Positions 36,565-47,718 of a DNA stretch of 64,000 bases are shown here, in pieces. Source of the DNA: Thiohalocapsa sp. ML1 (GTDB lineage: Bacteria > Pseudomonadota > Gammaproteobacteria > Chromatiales > Chromatiaceae). The notes under the pieces are model-generated. The model ran no database searches, had not been told where the DNA came from, and saw only the letters and a program-made list of their open reading frames with translations. The DNA is taken from the NCBI RefSeq assembly GCF_001469165.1, contig NZ_JABX01000006.1, forward strand, positions 1-64,000, in the 5' to 3' direction. Numbering within the stretch: the first letter of the stretch is position 1; every line of letters begins with the position of its first letter. A program made the translations under genes and the position numbers.

Positions 36565-36775
36565 ACGGCGCCGAACGTTTGCAGATGCGTCAGGTTTCAC
36601 GACGACAGGCGATTGCAGGCAAAAGGGCCAAGGGCCAAGGGCCAAGGGCCAAGGGATTCCTCCTCGGCCCTTGGCCCTTGGCCCTCGGCCCTTTGGTTCA
36701 CTTGCGCCACGAGCGAGCTGCGCAATACGAGGCTGCGTGCCCTGGTCGGTCTGCGGCTTTGCCTCCCTCGCCGGG
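36565..36775 (-). repeat. GGGCCGAG palindromic element, copy 5 (reverse)
   Basis: In reverse orientation the tail (GGCGCCGAACGTTTGCAGAT, CGTCAGGTTTCACGACGACA), a hairpin of AAGGGCC repeats with CCTTGGCCCTCGGCCC and the far end (GTGCCCTGGTCGGTCTGCGG) are all present. The GGTCGGTCTG far end is shared with copies 2 and 3. Confidence 0.75.
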
Positions 36776-36808
36776 TGCGACGCGCGGCGGGCCCGCGCGT
36801 CGTGGCAA

Positions 36809-38998
36809 TCAGCCCAGAATTGGCGTGCTGGGGCCGACGGCGGGTGCGGCGGGCTGCAGCGGCTTGCCGCTGTCGAAGGTCTCGGCCATGAACGCGAGCG
36901 CCTTGTCCTTGGTGCGGATGAAGTGCGTCTCGTCCAGCAGCCGGAACAGCCGGCCCCGGCGCAGCGTCTCGTAGACCTGCGCCTTGAGGCTCGAGAAATA
37001 GATCTCGACGCCGTTGTCGCGGAAGGTCTCGATGACGTCGCGCAGGCGCTCCTCGCCGGTGACGTCGACGTCGTTGATGCCGCTGCCTTCTATCAGCACC
37101 GCGCGCGCCTGCGGGTTCTTCGCGCGGGCCTCCAGCAGCACGTCCTCGAAGCGCGAGGCGTTGACGAAGTTGAGCGAGCCGTCGAAGCGCACGACGATGA
37201 AGTTCTGCCCCAGCGGCGCGATGTCGTTCATGCTGACACCGGCCAGGCGGCCCTCGGCGTCGAGGCCGAGGATATCCGTGCGCGGCTTCATGGTGCGCAC
37301 CAGGAACAGCAAGATGGCGAGCCCGGCGCCGAGCAGGATGCCGTTGGCGAGCTGCGGGGCCATGGCCAGGGTCGCGACGAAGGTGACGATGCCGACCACG
37401 GCCTCCTGGCGCTCGATCTGCCAGGCGCGGATCAGCGCGCGCAGGTTGATGAGGCCGAACACGGCCATCATCACGATGACGGCCAGCACCGCTTGTGGCA
37501 GGTGATACAGCAGCGGCGTCAGGTACAAGAGCACCAGCATGACGCCGATGGCGCTGAAGATCGCGAACAGGCCGGTTTTGGCGCCGTTCTTGGCGGCCAC
37601 GGCCGAGCGCGAGAAGGAGCCGCTCACCGTGAAGGCGCTGAAGAAGCTGCCGACGATGTTGGCGAGGCCCTGGCCCACCAGCTCTTTGCTCGTGTCCACG
37701 CGCTCGCGGGTCTGCGCGGCAATGGCCTTGGAGATGGACGTGGCCTCCATGAAGCCGATCAGCGCCATCACCAGCGCGGAGGGCAACAGTGCCCAGAACA
37801 GATCCATGCGCAGCTCCGGCACCTTGAAGCTCGGCAGCCCGGCGGGGATGGCGCCGACCACCGCGCCGCCACCCATCAGCAGCACTTCGCCGCTTTTCAC
37901 CTTGGCGACGCGCCAAGTGCGCCCATCCGTCTCCACGTCCGCCGGGGCACTGTCCTTCGCGTAGAACAGGTCCTGCCCGTCGGCGGTGACGGCGTGGGCG
38001 AAGCGCATGTTGTGCAGCGCCACCTGGCGCTCGTTGTTCGCGAGCTTGTGCTGCTCCAGCTCGTGCACCAGCACCCGCAGGTCGGCTTCCAACAGCGCGC
38101 GATCGGCGAAATGCTCGGCGTCGTCGGCGCTGCCCAGGCCGCGGATCTTTTGATTGAGGCGCGAGGTGGACTCGCCCAGCCCGTTGATGGCGCCCAGCGT
38201 CCGGTTGTATTCCTCTGCGACGCTGCGGGCGCCGTCGTCCCGGATGCTGTCGATGGGGGCGGTGACGTTGCGCTCGAAGCCGATGGCCCAGCTTGCGAGC
38301 GTCGTCAGCACCACCGCGAGCAGCACGCCCGGCACCTTCGGGATGACGCGCCGCGCGCCGATGATGATCCCCAAGGTCGCGAGCGCGAACACCAGCGTCG
38401 GCAGATGCGTCTGCGGCAGTTGCTCGATGACGATCCAGAGGTCCGACACGAAGTTGTCCGTGCGCGGGAAGGGCACGTTCAGGATCTTGCTGAGCTGCGA
38501 TAGGCCGATGATGAGCGCCGCGGCGTTCGTGAAGCCGACGATGACGGGGCTGGACAGAAAATTCACCAGCATGCCCATGCGCAGCAGCCCGAGCGCGAGC
38601 CGCAGCACGCCCACCATCAGCGCGAGCATGATCGACAGCGTGATGAAATCGTCGCTGCCCAGCGCCGCGAGCGGCAGCACCGCCGCCGCGGACATCAGCG
38701 ACAGCATGGCCACTGGACCCGTGTGCAACTGCGGCAGCGAGCCCCAGAGCGAGGCGATGATTACCGGGATGGTGGAAGCGTAGAGCCCGTAGACCACCGG
38801 CAGCCCGGCGAGCTGGGCGTAGGCCATGCTCTGCGGCACCAGCACTAGCGCGACGGTGATGCCGGCGATGAGGTCGCTCCTCAGCGTCGCGCCCGACAGG
38901 GGGAACCAGCGAAGGAAGGGCAGCAGCGTGGTCAGCAGGGCAGGGCGCATGGCGGTGCTCGGCGAGGCGTTTGACTGGGGGACGAAGAATTCCCCCAT
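36809..38998 (-). CDS. SulP-family anion transporter with STAS domain
   Basis: The 729-residue protein has about 10-12 membrane helices with SulP motifs (ITVALVLVPQSMAYAQLAGL, GFTNAAALIIGLSQLSKI, GFMEATSISKAIAAQTRERV, VGQGLANIVGSFFSAFTVSG) and a C-terminal STAS domain (NFIVVRFDGSLNFVNASRFE). SulP carriers transport sulfate, bicarbonate or other anions. Unusually, residues about 243-375 form a hydrophilic insert, part coiled coil (LLEADLRVLVHELEQHKLAN), between membrane helices. Alternative start at 38950. Adjacent to the nif cluster; sulfate or even molybdate uptake for nitrogenase is conceivable but unproven. 39000-39269 contains the DUF5615 fragment. Confidence 0.9.
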   Translation of the reverse strand: MGEFFVPQSNASPSTAMRPALLTTLLPFLRWFPLSGATLRSDLIAGITVALVLVPQSMAYAQLAGLPVVYGLYASTIPVIIASLWGSLPQLHTGPVAMLSLMSAAAVLPLAALGSDDFITLSIMLALMVGVLRLALGLLRMGMLVNFLSSPVIVGFTNAAALIIGLSQLSKILNVPFPRTDNFVSDLWIVIEQLPQTHLPTLVFALATLGIIIGARRVIPKVPGVLLAVVLTTLASWAIGFERNVTAPIDSIRDDGARSVAEEYNRTLGAINGLGESTSRLNQKIRGLGSADDAEHFADRALLEADLRVLVHELEQHKLANNERQVALHNMRFAHAVTADGQDLFYAKDSAPADVETDGRTWRVAKVKSGEVLLMGGGAVVGAIPAGLPSFKVPELRMDLFWALLPSALVMALIGFMEATSISKAIAAQTRERVDTSKELVGQGLANIVGSFFSAFTVSGSFSRSAVAAKNGAKTGLFAIFSAIGVMLVLLYLTPLLYHLPQAVLAVIVMMAVFGLINLRALIRAWQIERQEAVVGIVTFVATLAMAPQLANGILLGAGLAILLFLVRTMKPRTDILGLDAEGRLAGVSMNDIAPLGQNFIVVRFDGSLNFVNASRFEDVLLEARAKNPQARAVLIEGSGINDVDVTGEERLRDVIETFRDNGVEIYFSSLKAQVYETLRRGRLFRLLDETHFIRTKDKALAFMAETFDSGKPLQPAAPAVGPSTPILG

Positions 38999-39058
38999 GC
39001 TAGCCGAGGAACCTAGCGCGCGGGATCGATGTTCTCTTGAGGAAGGATAGAGCAAAGT

Positions 39059-39241
39059 CTATGTGAAGCAGCGTGACATCCGCCCGGAGCTGACTCTCGA
39101 GTCGGGATCGGCAGGCGCGGCGGCAGGCCTCCGATTGACAGCCTCAGCGGTGTCGTTGCGGAGCTGCAACAGGACCACGCTGGGCAGGTGCGCGCCGCCG
39201 ACGGCCGGCAGGTAGCCGAAGTTCAGGTCGCACAGCGGCAA
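39059..39241 (-). pseudogene. DUF5615 toxin fragment
   Basis: A 60-codon frame reads CDLNFGYLPAVGGAHLPSVV and LLQLRNDTAEAVNRR, matching the C-terminal part of DUF5615 PIN-like proteins (compare DFGTLLA...PSYILFRRR in the gene at 1416). The front half with its first aspartate is absent and the end is degenerate. No DUF433 partner is seen. It marks a lost toxin-antitoxin pair between the nif operon and sulP. The assignment is from recognition of a short motif only. Confidence 0.45.
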
Positions 39242-39269
39242 TGGCTGCTGCGCAGGCGCCCGCCGCCGC

Positions 39270-39542
39270 TCAGTCGTCCTCGTCGACCTCGGCCAGCACG
39301 AGGCCGGTGGCGATCTCTTGATCCTTGGTGAACTTGATGCAGTGCTCGGCGCCGGAGATGAGATAGAGGTTGAAGCCCTCGGCCTCGCGGAAGGGCAGGA
39401 TGTGGGCGCTGATGTCGTCGTCCAGGCAATACGTGAAGTGTACGTCCGGGAAGGCTTCGCGCAGCGCGGCGAGGGACTCTGCGCTGAGTCCTGCGCGCTC
39501 GATGATGGTGGTGATCTGATCCAGGAAGGCGTCGGTGATCAT
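39270..39542 (-). CDS. DUF6129-like nif-associated small protein
   Basis: The 90-residue protein reads MITDAFLDQITTIIERAGLS, then ESLAALREAFPDVHFTYCLD and AEHCIKFTKDQEIATGLVL, with an acidic tail (AEVDEDD). I recognise it as the small protein commonly found at the end of nif operons in gammaproteobacteria (DUF6129). The ATG at 39542 is preferred over an upstream start at 39605 overlapping nafY. It lies 46 bp after nafY and ends the nif gene run. Function unknown. Confidence 0.7.
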   Translation of the reverse strand: MITDAFLDQITTIIERAGLSAESLAALREAFPDVHFTYCLDDDISAHILPFREAEGFNLYLISGAEHCIKFTKDQEIATGLVLAEVDEDD

Positions 39543-39588
39543 TGCTGTGGCTTGATTGCTGTGGCTTGGGCTCCGCATGCAGCTCGTG

Positions 39589-40296
39589 TCAGGCGTCTTC
39601 GGCATCGCGCTCGAAGCGGATGCGCTCCTCGTTGCTCTGGCCCATGACCTTGGCGAGCCAGGGCGGGGGCTTATCCGCCAGTTGCTCGGCCAGCGCCGCC
39701 ATGCGCTCGCGGGCGTTGCCGCCCTGCGGGTACTTGATCGGGTGGATGTCCAGCTTGACGACCTTCGCCGCGGCCGGGCCGCCGATGCTGGCGACGAAGA
39801 GGACCTGGCAATCGCGAATCAGCGCGGCGCGGTCGGCGTTCTTGTCGTCCGTAGCCACGCTGTCCTCGATGGCGCGGACATCGATCAGGCGATAGGCGCC
39901 CGCGGCCACCTGATAGATCAGGAAGCGGCGGCAGGAGCCGAAGTGTCCATCGAGCAGCTCGCCGCCGTTGGAGGCGCAGGCAACGAGGATGGAGCCCTTG
40001 GCCTCGGCGTCGCCGAGCGGGGCCTCCAGGTCAGGCGGCGGCGCGACGTCTGCGCCCTGGCCCTTCAAGAATGCCAGCGCGGCTTTGAGACTGTGGGCAT
40101 CGACCTCGGCCAGCTCGCCGTCCGCGGCGCTCTTGAGTTGTTTGACGCTGAGCTCGTCGAGCTTGGCGGCCGTCGGTGGCAGCCCGACCGCGTCTACCAG
40201 GACCCGGAGCAGGCGGGCGGGGTCCGTGTCCGGCAGCGCGCGGGCGGCAAGGCCGATGCGCAGCGCCATGTCGTCGGAGATGGCTTGGTCGGTCAT
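39589..40296 (-). CDS. nafY: NafY/NifY FeMo-cofactor carrier
   Basis: The 235-residue protein has an N-terminal helical domain (MALRIGLAARALPDTDPARL, LDELSVKQLKSAADGELAEV) and a C-terminal NifX-like domain (KGSILVACASNGGELLDGHF, SCRRFLIYQVAAGAYRLIDV, QVLFVASIGGPAAAKVVKLD). Both match NafY of Azotobacter, which binds FeMo-cofactor and apo-NifDK and hands the cofactor over. The GHFGSC motif is intact. It follows the ferredoxin gene in the nifHDKT-fdx-nafY order. Confidence 0.92.
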   Translation of the reverse strand: MTDQAISDDMALRIGLAARALPDTDPARLLRVLVDAVGLPPTAAKLDELSVKQLKSAADGELAEVDAHSLKAALAFLKGQGADVAPPPDLEAPLGDAEAKGSILVACASNGGELLDGHFGSCRRFLIYQVAAGAYRLIDVRAIEDSVATDDKNADRAALIRDCQVLFVASIGGPAAAKVVKLDIHPIKYPQGGNARERMAALAEQLADKPPPWLAKVMGQSNEERIRFERDAEDA

Positions 40297-40431
40297 GTGT
40301 GTCGCCTCTGGCGGCCTGGCAGCAATCGTCGCTGGCGCATGGTGCTCTGCGGAATGCTGCGCTGGGGAATGGTGCGCTGGGGAGATGCGCCGGCGCGGCG
40401 CGGGCGCGCCGACGCGGGCTGGCCGCCTAGG

Positions 40432-40626
40432 TCACGCCGGGACGATGCAGTCGTCTTCCATGCAGGCGTCGAGGCATTGCGGCGCGTCGAACTCGCCTTC
40501 GCACTCGTTGCAAGTGGCGGTATCGATCTTGTAGACGCCCTTCCATGGGGCAATCGAGTCGGTAGGGCAGACGGGCTCGCAGTCGCCGCAGGCGGTGCAG
40601 ACGTCTTTTACGATTTGCAGGGCCAT
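40432..40626 (-). CDS. 2[4Fe-4S] ferredoxin, nif-linked
   Basis: The 64-residue ferredoxin has the first cluster motif CTACGDCEPVCP and a second set in CNECEGEFDAPQCLDACMED, whose C-x2-C-x8-C-x3-C spacing (instead of C-x2-C-x2-C) is the nif/Chromatium-type pattern with an inserted loop. It is expected to carry electrons to nitrogenase reductase. It lies 18 bp from nifT on the same strand and shares its operon. I would name it fdx-like; gene symbol is left empty. Confidence 0.93.
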   Translation of the reverse strand: MALQIVKDVCTACGDCEPVCPTDSIAPWKGVYKIDTATCNECEGEFDAPQCLDACMEDDCIVPA

Positions 40627-40644
40627 TTCTGGTCTCCGGAAGGC

Positions 40645-40863
40645 TCAATCTTCGGCGCGCTTGAAACGCAGGGTCGTGGGGAAGCTCGGCGGCGGGCTGA
40701 TGGGTTCGATATACCAGCGCGAGCCGTCGGTGAGCTCCACCGCGCCGCCCCAGGCGTCGGCGGTGTCGGTTTCGACGCTGGCGATGGTCTCTTCCATGTC
40801 CTTCTTCGCGACATAGAACAGCAGGCAGCCGTCGTCGTTCTTTCTGATCATTACATTGGGCAT
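40645..40863 (-). CDS. nifT: NifT/FixU protein
   Basis: The 72-residue protein begins MPNVMIRKNDDGCLLFYVAK and has WGGAVELTDGSRWYIEPISP, the NifT signature. Function remains unclear; mutants in other bacteria fix nitrogen nearly normally. It lies between nifK and the ferredoxin, as in many nif operons. Start at 40863 is fixed by the family's usual N-terminus. Confidence 0.95.
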   Translation of the reverse strand: MPNVMIRKNDDGCLLFYVAKKDMEETIASVETDTADAWGGAVELTDGSRWYIEPISPPPSFPTTLRFKRAED

Positions 40864-40964
40864 GTCTGACTCCGGGTCCGGGTAACGAGTGTCGAGGTTG
40901 GGGGCCGAGGGGAGGGCGGGTGCTTTCGCCCCCGACCGCTCGCCCTCGCACTCGATATTACCCT

Positions 40965-42536
40965 TTAACGGACCAGGTCGTAGTTGTAATCCGTCGTGCC
41001 CATACCGCGGGTCTCTTCATCCAGCCGCTCCAGCACCGCGTTGACCAGCGTGGTCAGCATGTACATCGCGCCTTCGTACCCGTAGGTGGTCATGCGATGC
41101 AGGTGGTGGCGGTCGAAGATCGGGAAGCCGATGCGGATCAGCGGCACCTCGAACTCCTTGCCCTTTTGCAGCGTATCGCGCTGGATAAACTTGCCGTAGC
41201 TGTTGCCGATCAGGAAGTCCGGCTTGGCGGTGAAGCACAGCGAGCGCATGTGCCACAGATCCGCACCGATGTAGACCGTTGCGCCCTGGCCATAGGGATT
41301 GTCCGAGAGCATCTTCTCCATGGCCTTCTTCCAGCGCTTGTTGGCATGATGGCAGAGCACGTGGGTCGGCTCGGCACCCAGCTCCAGCAGGAACTTGGTC
41401 ATGCCCATCACGAAGTCCGCATCACCGTAAAGCGCGAACTTCTTGCCATGCAGCCAGGCATGGCTGTCGGTCATCATGTCCACCAGGCGGCCGCGCTCCT
41501 TGGCGAGGCTCTCCGGGATCGACTTGCCGGTGAGCTCCGCGACCTTCATCAGGAAGTCGTCGGTCCACTCCAGGCCCATCGGGATGTCGACGTGGTTGGC
41601 CGGCTGCTTCCAGGTCATCTCGACGAACTTCTTCGTCTTCGGCAACTGCCAGGGCTGCAGCAGCAGGGTGTCGATGGCGTTCGGCGCGTCCTTCACCTCC
41701 GCCAGCGGGGTGCCGCCGTCGTACATCCGGAACTCACCGTCCGCGGGCGTGTCGAGCACCTCGGTTGGGTCGCACAGCAGCGAATAGCCGACGCCCATCT
41801 CCTGCATCATCCGGTGCAGGACGCGATAGTTGCCGAGGTAGGTCTCGAATCCGGGCACCAGGTTGACCTTGCCGTTGGAGCCGACGACCTTGTCTTCCAT
41901 GTAGTTCAGCGTGAAATAGCGCTGAATGCCCTCGAACATGTTGTCCCAGCCGGTGGTGTGGCTGCCGACGAAGCTCGGGGTGTGCGCGAACGGGGTCGGG
42001 AATTCCTGCGCGATGTGACCTGCCTTCTTGGCATTGGTGATGAAGGCGTTGAGGTCGTCACCGATGACCTCGGCCATGCAGGTGGTGGAGACCGCGATGC
42101 ATTCCGGCTTGTACAGGGCCAAGGCGTTCTCGAGGCCGTCGTACATGTTCTTCTGGCCGCCGAATACCGCCGCATCCTCGGTCATGGAGTCGGAGACGCA
42201 GGCCACGGGCTCCTTGAAGTGGCGGTTGAAGTAGGTGCGGAAGTAGGCGACACAGCCCTGGCTGCCGTGCACGTAAGGCAGGGTCTTCTCGAACCCGAGC
42301 GCGCACAGCACCGCGCCGAGCGGCTGGCAGGCCTTGGCGGGGTTGACGGTCAGCGCCTCGCGCGCGAAGTTCAGCTCTTGGTATTCGACGGTGGTGGTCC
42401 ACTCGAATACCTCGTCAAGCTTCGCCTTGTCGACGACCTCCTCGACGGTGTTACGCTTGGCGGCGAGGTTGGCCTTGTAGTCCTCGTCACGGAACAGCGG
42501 GTAGCTGGGCTTGATTTTGTCGACGGTCTGGCTCAT
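40965..42536 (-). CDS. nifK: Nitrogenase MoFe protein beta subunit
   Basis: The 523-residue subunit shows P-cluster cysteines in ACQPLGAVLCALGFEKTLPY and HGSQGCVAYFRTYFNRHFKE with EPVACVSDSM. The start MSQTVDKIKPSYPLFRDEDY is the standard NifK N-terminus and length is normal. It assembles with NifD to hold the P cluster and FeMo-cofactor. A 136-bp gap with a palindromic insert separates it from nifD, longer than usual. Confidence 0.98.
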   Translation of the reverse strand: MSQTVDKIKPSYPLFRDEDYKANLAAKRNTVEEVVDKAKLDEVFEWTTTVEYQELNFAREALTVNPAKACQPLGAVLCALGFEKTLPYVHGSQGCVAYFRTYFNRHFKEPVACVSDSMTEDAAVFGGQKNMYDGLENALALYKPECIAVSTTCMAEVIGDDLNAFITNAKKAGHIAQEFPTPFAHTPSFVGSHTTGWDNMFEGIQRYFTLNYMEDKVVGSNGKVNLVPGFETYLGNYRVLHRMMQEMGVGYSLLCDPTEVLDTPADGEFRMYDGGTPLAEVKDAPNAIDTLLLQPWQLPKTKKFVEMTWKQPANHVDIPMGLEWTDDFLMKVAELTGKSIPESLAKERGRLVDMMTDSHAWLHGKKFALYGDADFVMGMTKFLLELGAEPTHVLCHHANKRWKKAMEKMLSDNPYGQGATVYIGADLWHMRSLCFTAKPDFLIGNSYGKFIQRDTLQKGKEFEVPLIRIGFPIFDRHHLHRMTTYGYEGAMYMLTTLVNAVLERLDEETRGMGTTDYNYDLVR

Positions 42537-42589
42537 GGATGTGCTCCTGCCGCGCCGCTCATCTGCGGACGTGGCTTGGATAAAGAGGT

Positions 42590-42668
42590 GCTGGGTGCTT
42601 GGGGGAAGGTGCTAGGTGCCAGGTGCTAGGCGCTGTGCCTAGCTCCCCAGCCCCTAGCTCCTAGCTAC
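42590..42668. repeat. Palindromic insert between nifD and nifK
   Basis: The gap carries GGTGCTAGGTGCCAGGTGCT, AGGCGCTGTGCCTAG and AGCCCCTAGCTCCTAGCTAC, able to form a long hairpin. It resembles the CTAGCCCC run near 16736-16768. Because it lies inside an operon, it could stabilise or attenuate the mRNA between nifD and nifK. Confidence 0.55.
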
Positions 42669-42672
42669 TCAT

Positions 42673-44160
42673 TCAAGCGCTGGCGGCCATAGGGGCCGCG
42701 GCGTCGTCGGCGTCCGACTTCAGCCACGGTGCCTGCATGCTCTTCCAGCAGGGGTTGTTGATGGTCATGTCCATATCGCGGGCGAAGATGGCGAAGCCGT
42801 CGTAGCCGTGGTACGGACCCGAGTAGTCCCACGAGTGCATCTGGCGGAAGGGGATGCCCATCTTCTGGAAGATGTACTTCTCCTTGATGCCGGAGCCGAT
42901 GAGATCGGGCTTGATGCGCTTGACGAACTCCTCGAACTCGTAGCCCGTGACATCGTCATAGAGCAGCGTCGAGTCACCCATCTCCTTGATGGTGCGATCG
43001 TAGTCGTCGTTGTGCGCAAACTCATAGCCGGTGCCGACCACTTCCATGCCGAGATCTTCGTAGGCACCGATGATGTGGCGCGGACGCAGACCGCCGACGT
43101 AGAGCATCACGCGCTTGCCTTCGAGGCGCGGGCGGTACTTGGCAACGACGGCCTCGTACTCGGCCTGATACTTCGCGATGACCTTCTCGGCATTGGCCTG
43201 GATGGTCTCGTCGAAGCGCTCGGCGATGGCGCGCAGGCTCTCGGCGATCTTGGTCGGGCCGAAGAAGTTGTATTCCATCCACGGAATACCGTACTTCTCT
43301 TCCATGTGCCGGCTGATGTAGTTCACCGAGCGGTAGCAGTGGATGAGGTTGAGCTTGACCTTCGGGGTCAGCTCCATCTCCGACAGCGTGCCGTCGCCGG
43401 CCCACTGCGCCACCACGCGCAGGCCCATTTCTTCGAGCAGGATGCGTGAGGCCCAGGCATCGCCGCCGATGTTGTAGTCGCCGATGACGGCAACGTCGTA
43501 GGGCGTCGTTTCAAAGGAATTGTCGCCGTCGCGGTTGCCGATGACCCAGTCGCGGATGGCGTCGTTGGCGATGTGATGGCCCAAGGACTGGGACACACCG
43601 CGGAAGCCCTCGCAACGCACCGGCACTACCGGCTTGTCGAGCTCCTTCGACTTCTTCTTCGCCACCGACTCGATGTCGTCGCCGATGAGGCCGATCGGAC
43701 ATTCGGACTGCACCGAAATGCCCTTGGCGAGCGGGAACAATTGCTCGATCTCGCTAAGGATCTTGTCCAGCTTCTTATCACCGCCGAAGACGATGTCCTT
43801 CTCTTGGAAGTCGGAGGTGAAGTTCATCGTGCCGAAGGTATTGACGCCGGTCATACCAACGTAGTAGTTGCGCCGGCCGGCGCGCGAATACTGGCCGCAG
43901 CCCACCGGGCCGTGGGAGATGTGGATCATGTCCTTGATCGGACCCCACACCACGCCTCGGGAGCCAGCGTAGGCGCAGCCGCGGATGGTCATGACACCCG
44001 GCTGCGACTTGCGGTTGGACGTGATGCACTTCTTGGACTGCTCGATGGTCTGGTCGTTGACCGCGAGGTGCTTGGCGCGGTCTTTCTTGGCTTTGTCGGG
44101 GTAGACCTCGAGCACCTCCTGAATGAGGGCTTGGGTCTCTTCGCGGGTCATTGCTGCCAT
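42673..44160 (-). CDS. nifD: Nitrogenase MoFe protein alpha subunit
   Basis: The 495-residue subunit has the P-cluster cysteine region in [20 protein letters not shown] and [20 protein letters not shown], the FeMo-cofactor cysteine in [13 protein letters not shown] and the homocitrate-side histidine in [34 protein letters not shown] is also present. The start at 44160 ([10 protein letters not shown]) follows GAGGAAA. nifH lies upstream on the same strand, 120 bp away. Confidence 0.98.
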   Translation of the reverse strand: MAAMTREETQALIQEVLEVYPDKAKKDRAKHLAVNDQTIEQSKKCITSNRKSQPGVMTIRGCAYAGSRGVVWGPIKDMIHISHGPVGCGQYSRAGRRNYYVGMTGVNTFGTMNFTSDFQEKDIVFGGDKKLDKILSEIEQLFPLAKGISVQSECPIGLIGDDIESVAKKKSKELDKPVVPVRCEGFRGVSQSLGHHIANDAIRDWVIGNRDGDNSFETTPYDVAVIGDYNIGGDAWASRILLEEMGLRVVAQWAGDGTLSEMELTPKVKLNLIHCYRSVNYISRHMEEKYGIPWMEYNFFGPTKIAESLRAIAERFDETIQANAEKVIAKYQAEYEAVVAKYRPRLEGKRVMLYVGGLRPRHIIGAYEDLGMEVVGTGYEFAHNDDYDRTIKEMGDSTLLYDDVTGYEFEEFVKRIKPDLIGSGIKEKYIFQKMGIPFRQMHSWDYSGPYHGYDGFAIFARDMDMTINNPCWKSMQAPWLKSDADDAAAPMAASA

Positions 44161-44280
44161 TTCGGCTTTCCTCGTATCGGCGCCGCCGCCAATCCGCGGA
44201 CGGTCACGCATTGAAGAATGATCTCAAAGACCCCTATCCCCTCCGGGAGAAGGGAAAGGGGAGAGGGGTGGGGCGGAGCC

Positions 44281-46200
<1,920 letters not shown>

Positions 46201-46234
46201 GCGGCCACCAAGCGAACCCCACGGAATTTGTTCC

Positions 46235-46552
46235 ATGTCCGACGTCCTGCTGCGCCTCGCCGAGGTGCTCGAAGCCCGCAAGGCTGCCGACCCCGAGTCT
46301 TCCTATGTTGCGAAGCTCTACGCCAAGGGGCTTGATGCGATCCTGAAGAAGGTCGGCGAGGAGGCCACCGAGACCGTCATGGCAGCGAAGGACGGCGTGC
46401 CTGACAAGCTCGTGCACGAGGTCGCCGACCTTTGGTTCCACACCCTGGTGCTGCTCGCGCAGCAGGGGCTTGGACCGGCAGAGGTGCTGGCGGAGCTCGA
46501 CCGACGCTTCGGCCTGTCCGGGCTCACGGAGAAGGCGCAGCGCGACGGTTGA
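46235..46552 (+). CDS. hisE: Phosphoribosyl-ATP pyrophosphohydrolase
   Basis: The 105-residue enzyme (MazG-like fold) carries out the second step of histidine synthesis. Motifs include [40 protein letters not shown] and [20 protein letters not shown], with the acidic metal-binding residues. It is followed by tatABC, an order typical of gammaproteobacteria in which hisI-hisE lies before tat. The start at 46235 is used. Confidence 0.95.
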   Translation: MSDVLLRLAEVLEARKAADPESSYVAKLYAKGLDAILKKVGEEATETVMAAKDGVPDKLVHEVADLWFHTLVLLAQQGLGPAEVLAELDRRFGLSGLTEKAQRDG

Positions 46553-46621
46553 CCGCGGGCGCCGGTCGTGCCACGCCGGGCCGATACGCGCGCCGCCGCA
46601 TCCGGTCGTCGCCGCAGGTAA

Positions 46622-46742
46622 GCCAAGGGCCAAGGGCCAGGGCCGAGGACGACTCCCTCGGCCCTCGGCCCTTCTTCCATCAAGCGCCTTGTCGCCGTGA
46701 AACTTGACTCATCTGAGCATTTGGTGCAGTCAAGCAATCTAG
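46622..46742 (+). repeat. GGGCCGAG palindromic element, copy 6
   Basis: A hairpin of AAGGGCCAAGGGCCAGGGCC and CCCTCGGCCCTCGGCCC is followed by the tail CAAGCGCCTTGTCGCCGTGA, AACTTGACTCATCTG and CAAGCAATCT. This copy splits hisE from tatA in what is elsewhere a tight operon. Confidence 0.75.
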
Positions 46743-46901
46743 CTACATCGTTAGGTCGCCGCGGATGCGGTATCATGCGCGGTCTTTTCCGGGGCGGTGC
46801 AGCCGCACCCCGGCGTGCAGGGCCGACGCCGCTCCTCACCGCGGCGCGGGTTCTCTCTAGAGTCATAAGCCCGTCCCAAGCCGGCGGGCGCGGAGGTCGA
46901 C

Positions 46902-47162
46902 ATGGGCATGGGTGGCATCAGTATCTGGCAGCTCCTGATCATTCTCGTGATCGTGCTGCTGTTGTTCGGCACAAAGCGGCTCAAGAACATCGGTTCGGAT
47001 CTTGGCGGCGCCGTGAAGGGCTTCCGCTCGGCGATGGGCGATGCCAATAAGGACGACGAAGGCGCGAAGCAGCTCGACGACGGCAAGGCCGAGCGGACCG
47101 CCGAGGGCGACGCCGCCGGGGGCTCCGGCGCGGCCAAGGACACCGACAAGAGCAAGGTCTGA
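46902..47162 (+). CDS. tatA: Sec-independent translocase TatA
   Basis: The 86-residue protein has the N-terminal membrane helix ([20 protein letters not shown]), the hinge and the amphipathic helix [20 protein letters not shown], followed by an acidic tail. TatA forms the pore-like oligomer of the twin-arginine pathway. The start at 46902 follows CGGAGG. Followed by tatB after 29 bp. Confidence 0.95.
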   Translation: MGMGGISIWQLLIILVIVLLLFGTKRLKNIGSDLGGAVKGFRSAMGDANKDDEGAKQLDDGKAERTAEGDAAGGSGAAKDTDKSKV

Positions 47163-47191
47163 AGGCGATGGCTGCGGAGGCTTGAGCGGCG

Positions 47192-47509
47192 ATGTTCGAC
47201 ATCGGTGCGTTGGAGCTGGTCCTCGTGGGCGTCGTCGCCCTGCTGGTGGTGGGGCCCGAGCGCCTGCCCAAGCTCGCGCGCACGGCGGGGCTTTGGCTAG
47301 GCCGCGCGCGGCGCGCCTTTATGTCCGTGAAATCGGAGATCGACCGCGAGATCAAGGCGGAGGAGCTGAAGGAGATCCTGCGCAAGCAGGCCCAGTCCAA
47401 CCCGCTGGAAAGCATCATCGAAGAGGATGGTGGCGTGTCCGACAGGCACGGCACCCGCAGCCACAGGCCATCCAAGCCCACGGCGCATGATCCGACTGAT
47501 CCGCCCTAA
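47192..47509 (+). CDS. tatB: Sec-independent translocase TatB
   Basis: The 105-residue protein starts [20 protein letters not shown] with [20 protein letters not shown], the standard TatB membrane helix and hinge, followed by an amphipathic helix and a polar tail. It receives substrate from TatC. It is shorter than E. coli TatB. A 209-bp gap with a strong hairpin separates it from tatC. Confidence 0.93.
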   Translation: MFDIGALELVLVGVVALLVVGPERLPKLARTAGLWLGRARRAFMSVKSEIDREIKAEELKEILRKQAQSNPLESIIEEDGGVSDRHGTRSHRPSKPTAHDPTDPP

Positions 47510-47543
47510 AGTGCGCCGCCCTGGCTGACGCAATCCGTGACAG

Positions 47544-47581
47544 GGGCGTTGCCGACCTGCCCGGGTAGGTCCGCAACGCCC
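47544..47581 (+). terminator. Hairpin between tatB and tatC
   Basis: GGGCGTTGC (47544-47552) pairs with GCAACGCCC (47573-47581), with an inner GACCT/AGGTC pairing. It is followed by TTGCGCG rather than a T-run, so it could be a terminator or a processing structure. If it stops transcription, tatC would need its own promoter in the 137 bp that follow. Confidence 0.55.
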
Positions 47582-47718
47582 TTGCGCGTCGCTCCCCGGG
47601 TTCCCGGCGGCTCGGTCCGGTTGCGCGCAGGACCCGCTCGCACCGCGCCGGTATCACAGACCTCCGGGCAGCGAATCCTCATCCACGCACGGCGCCGGCG
47701 ATGCGCCGATCGAGCAGC

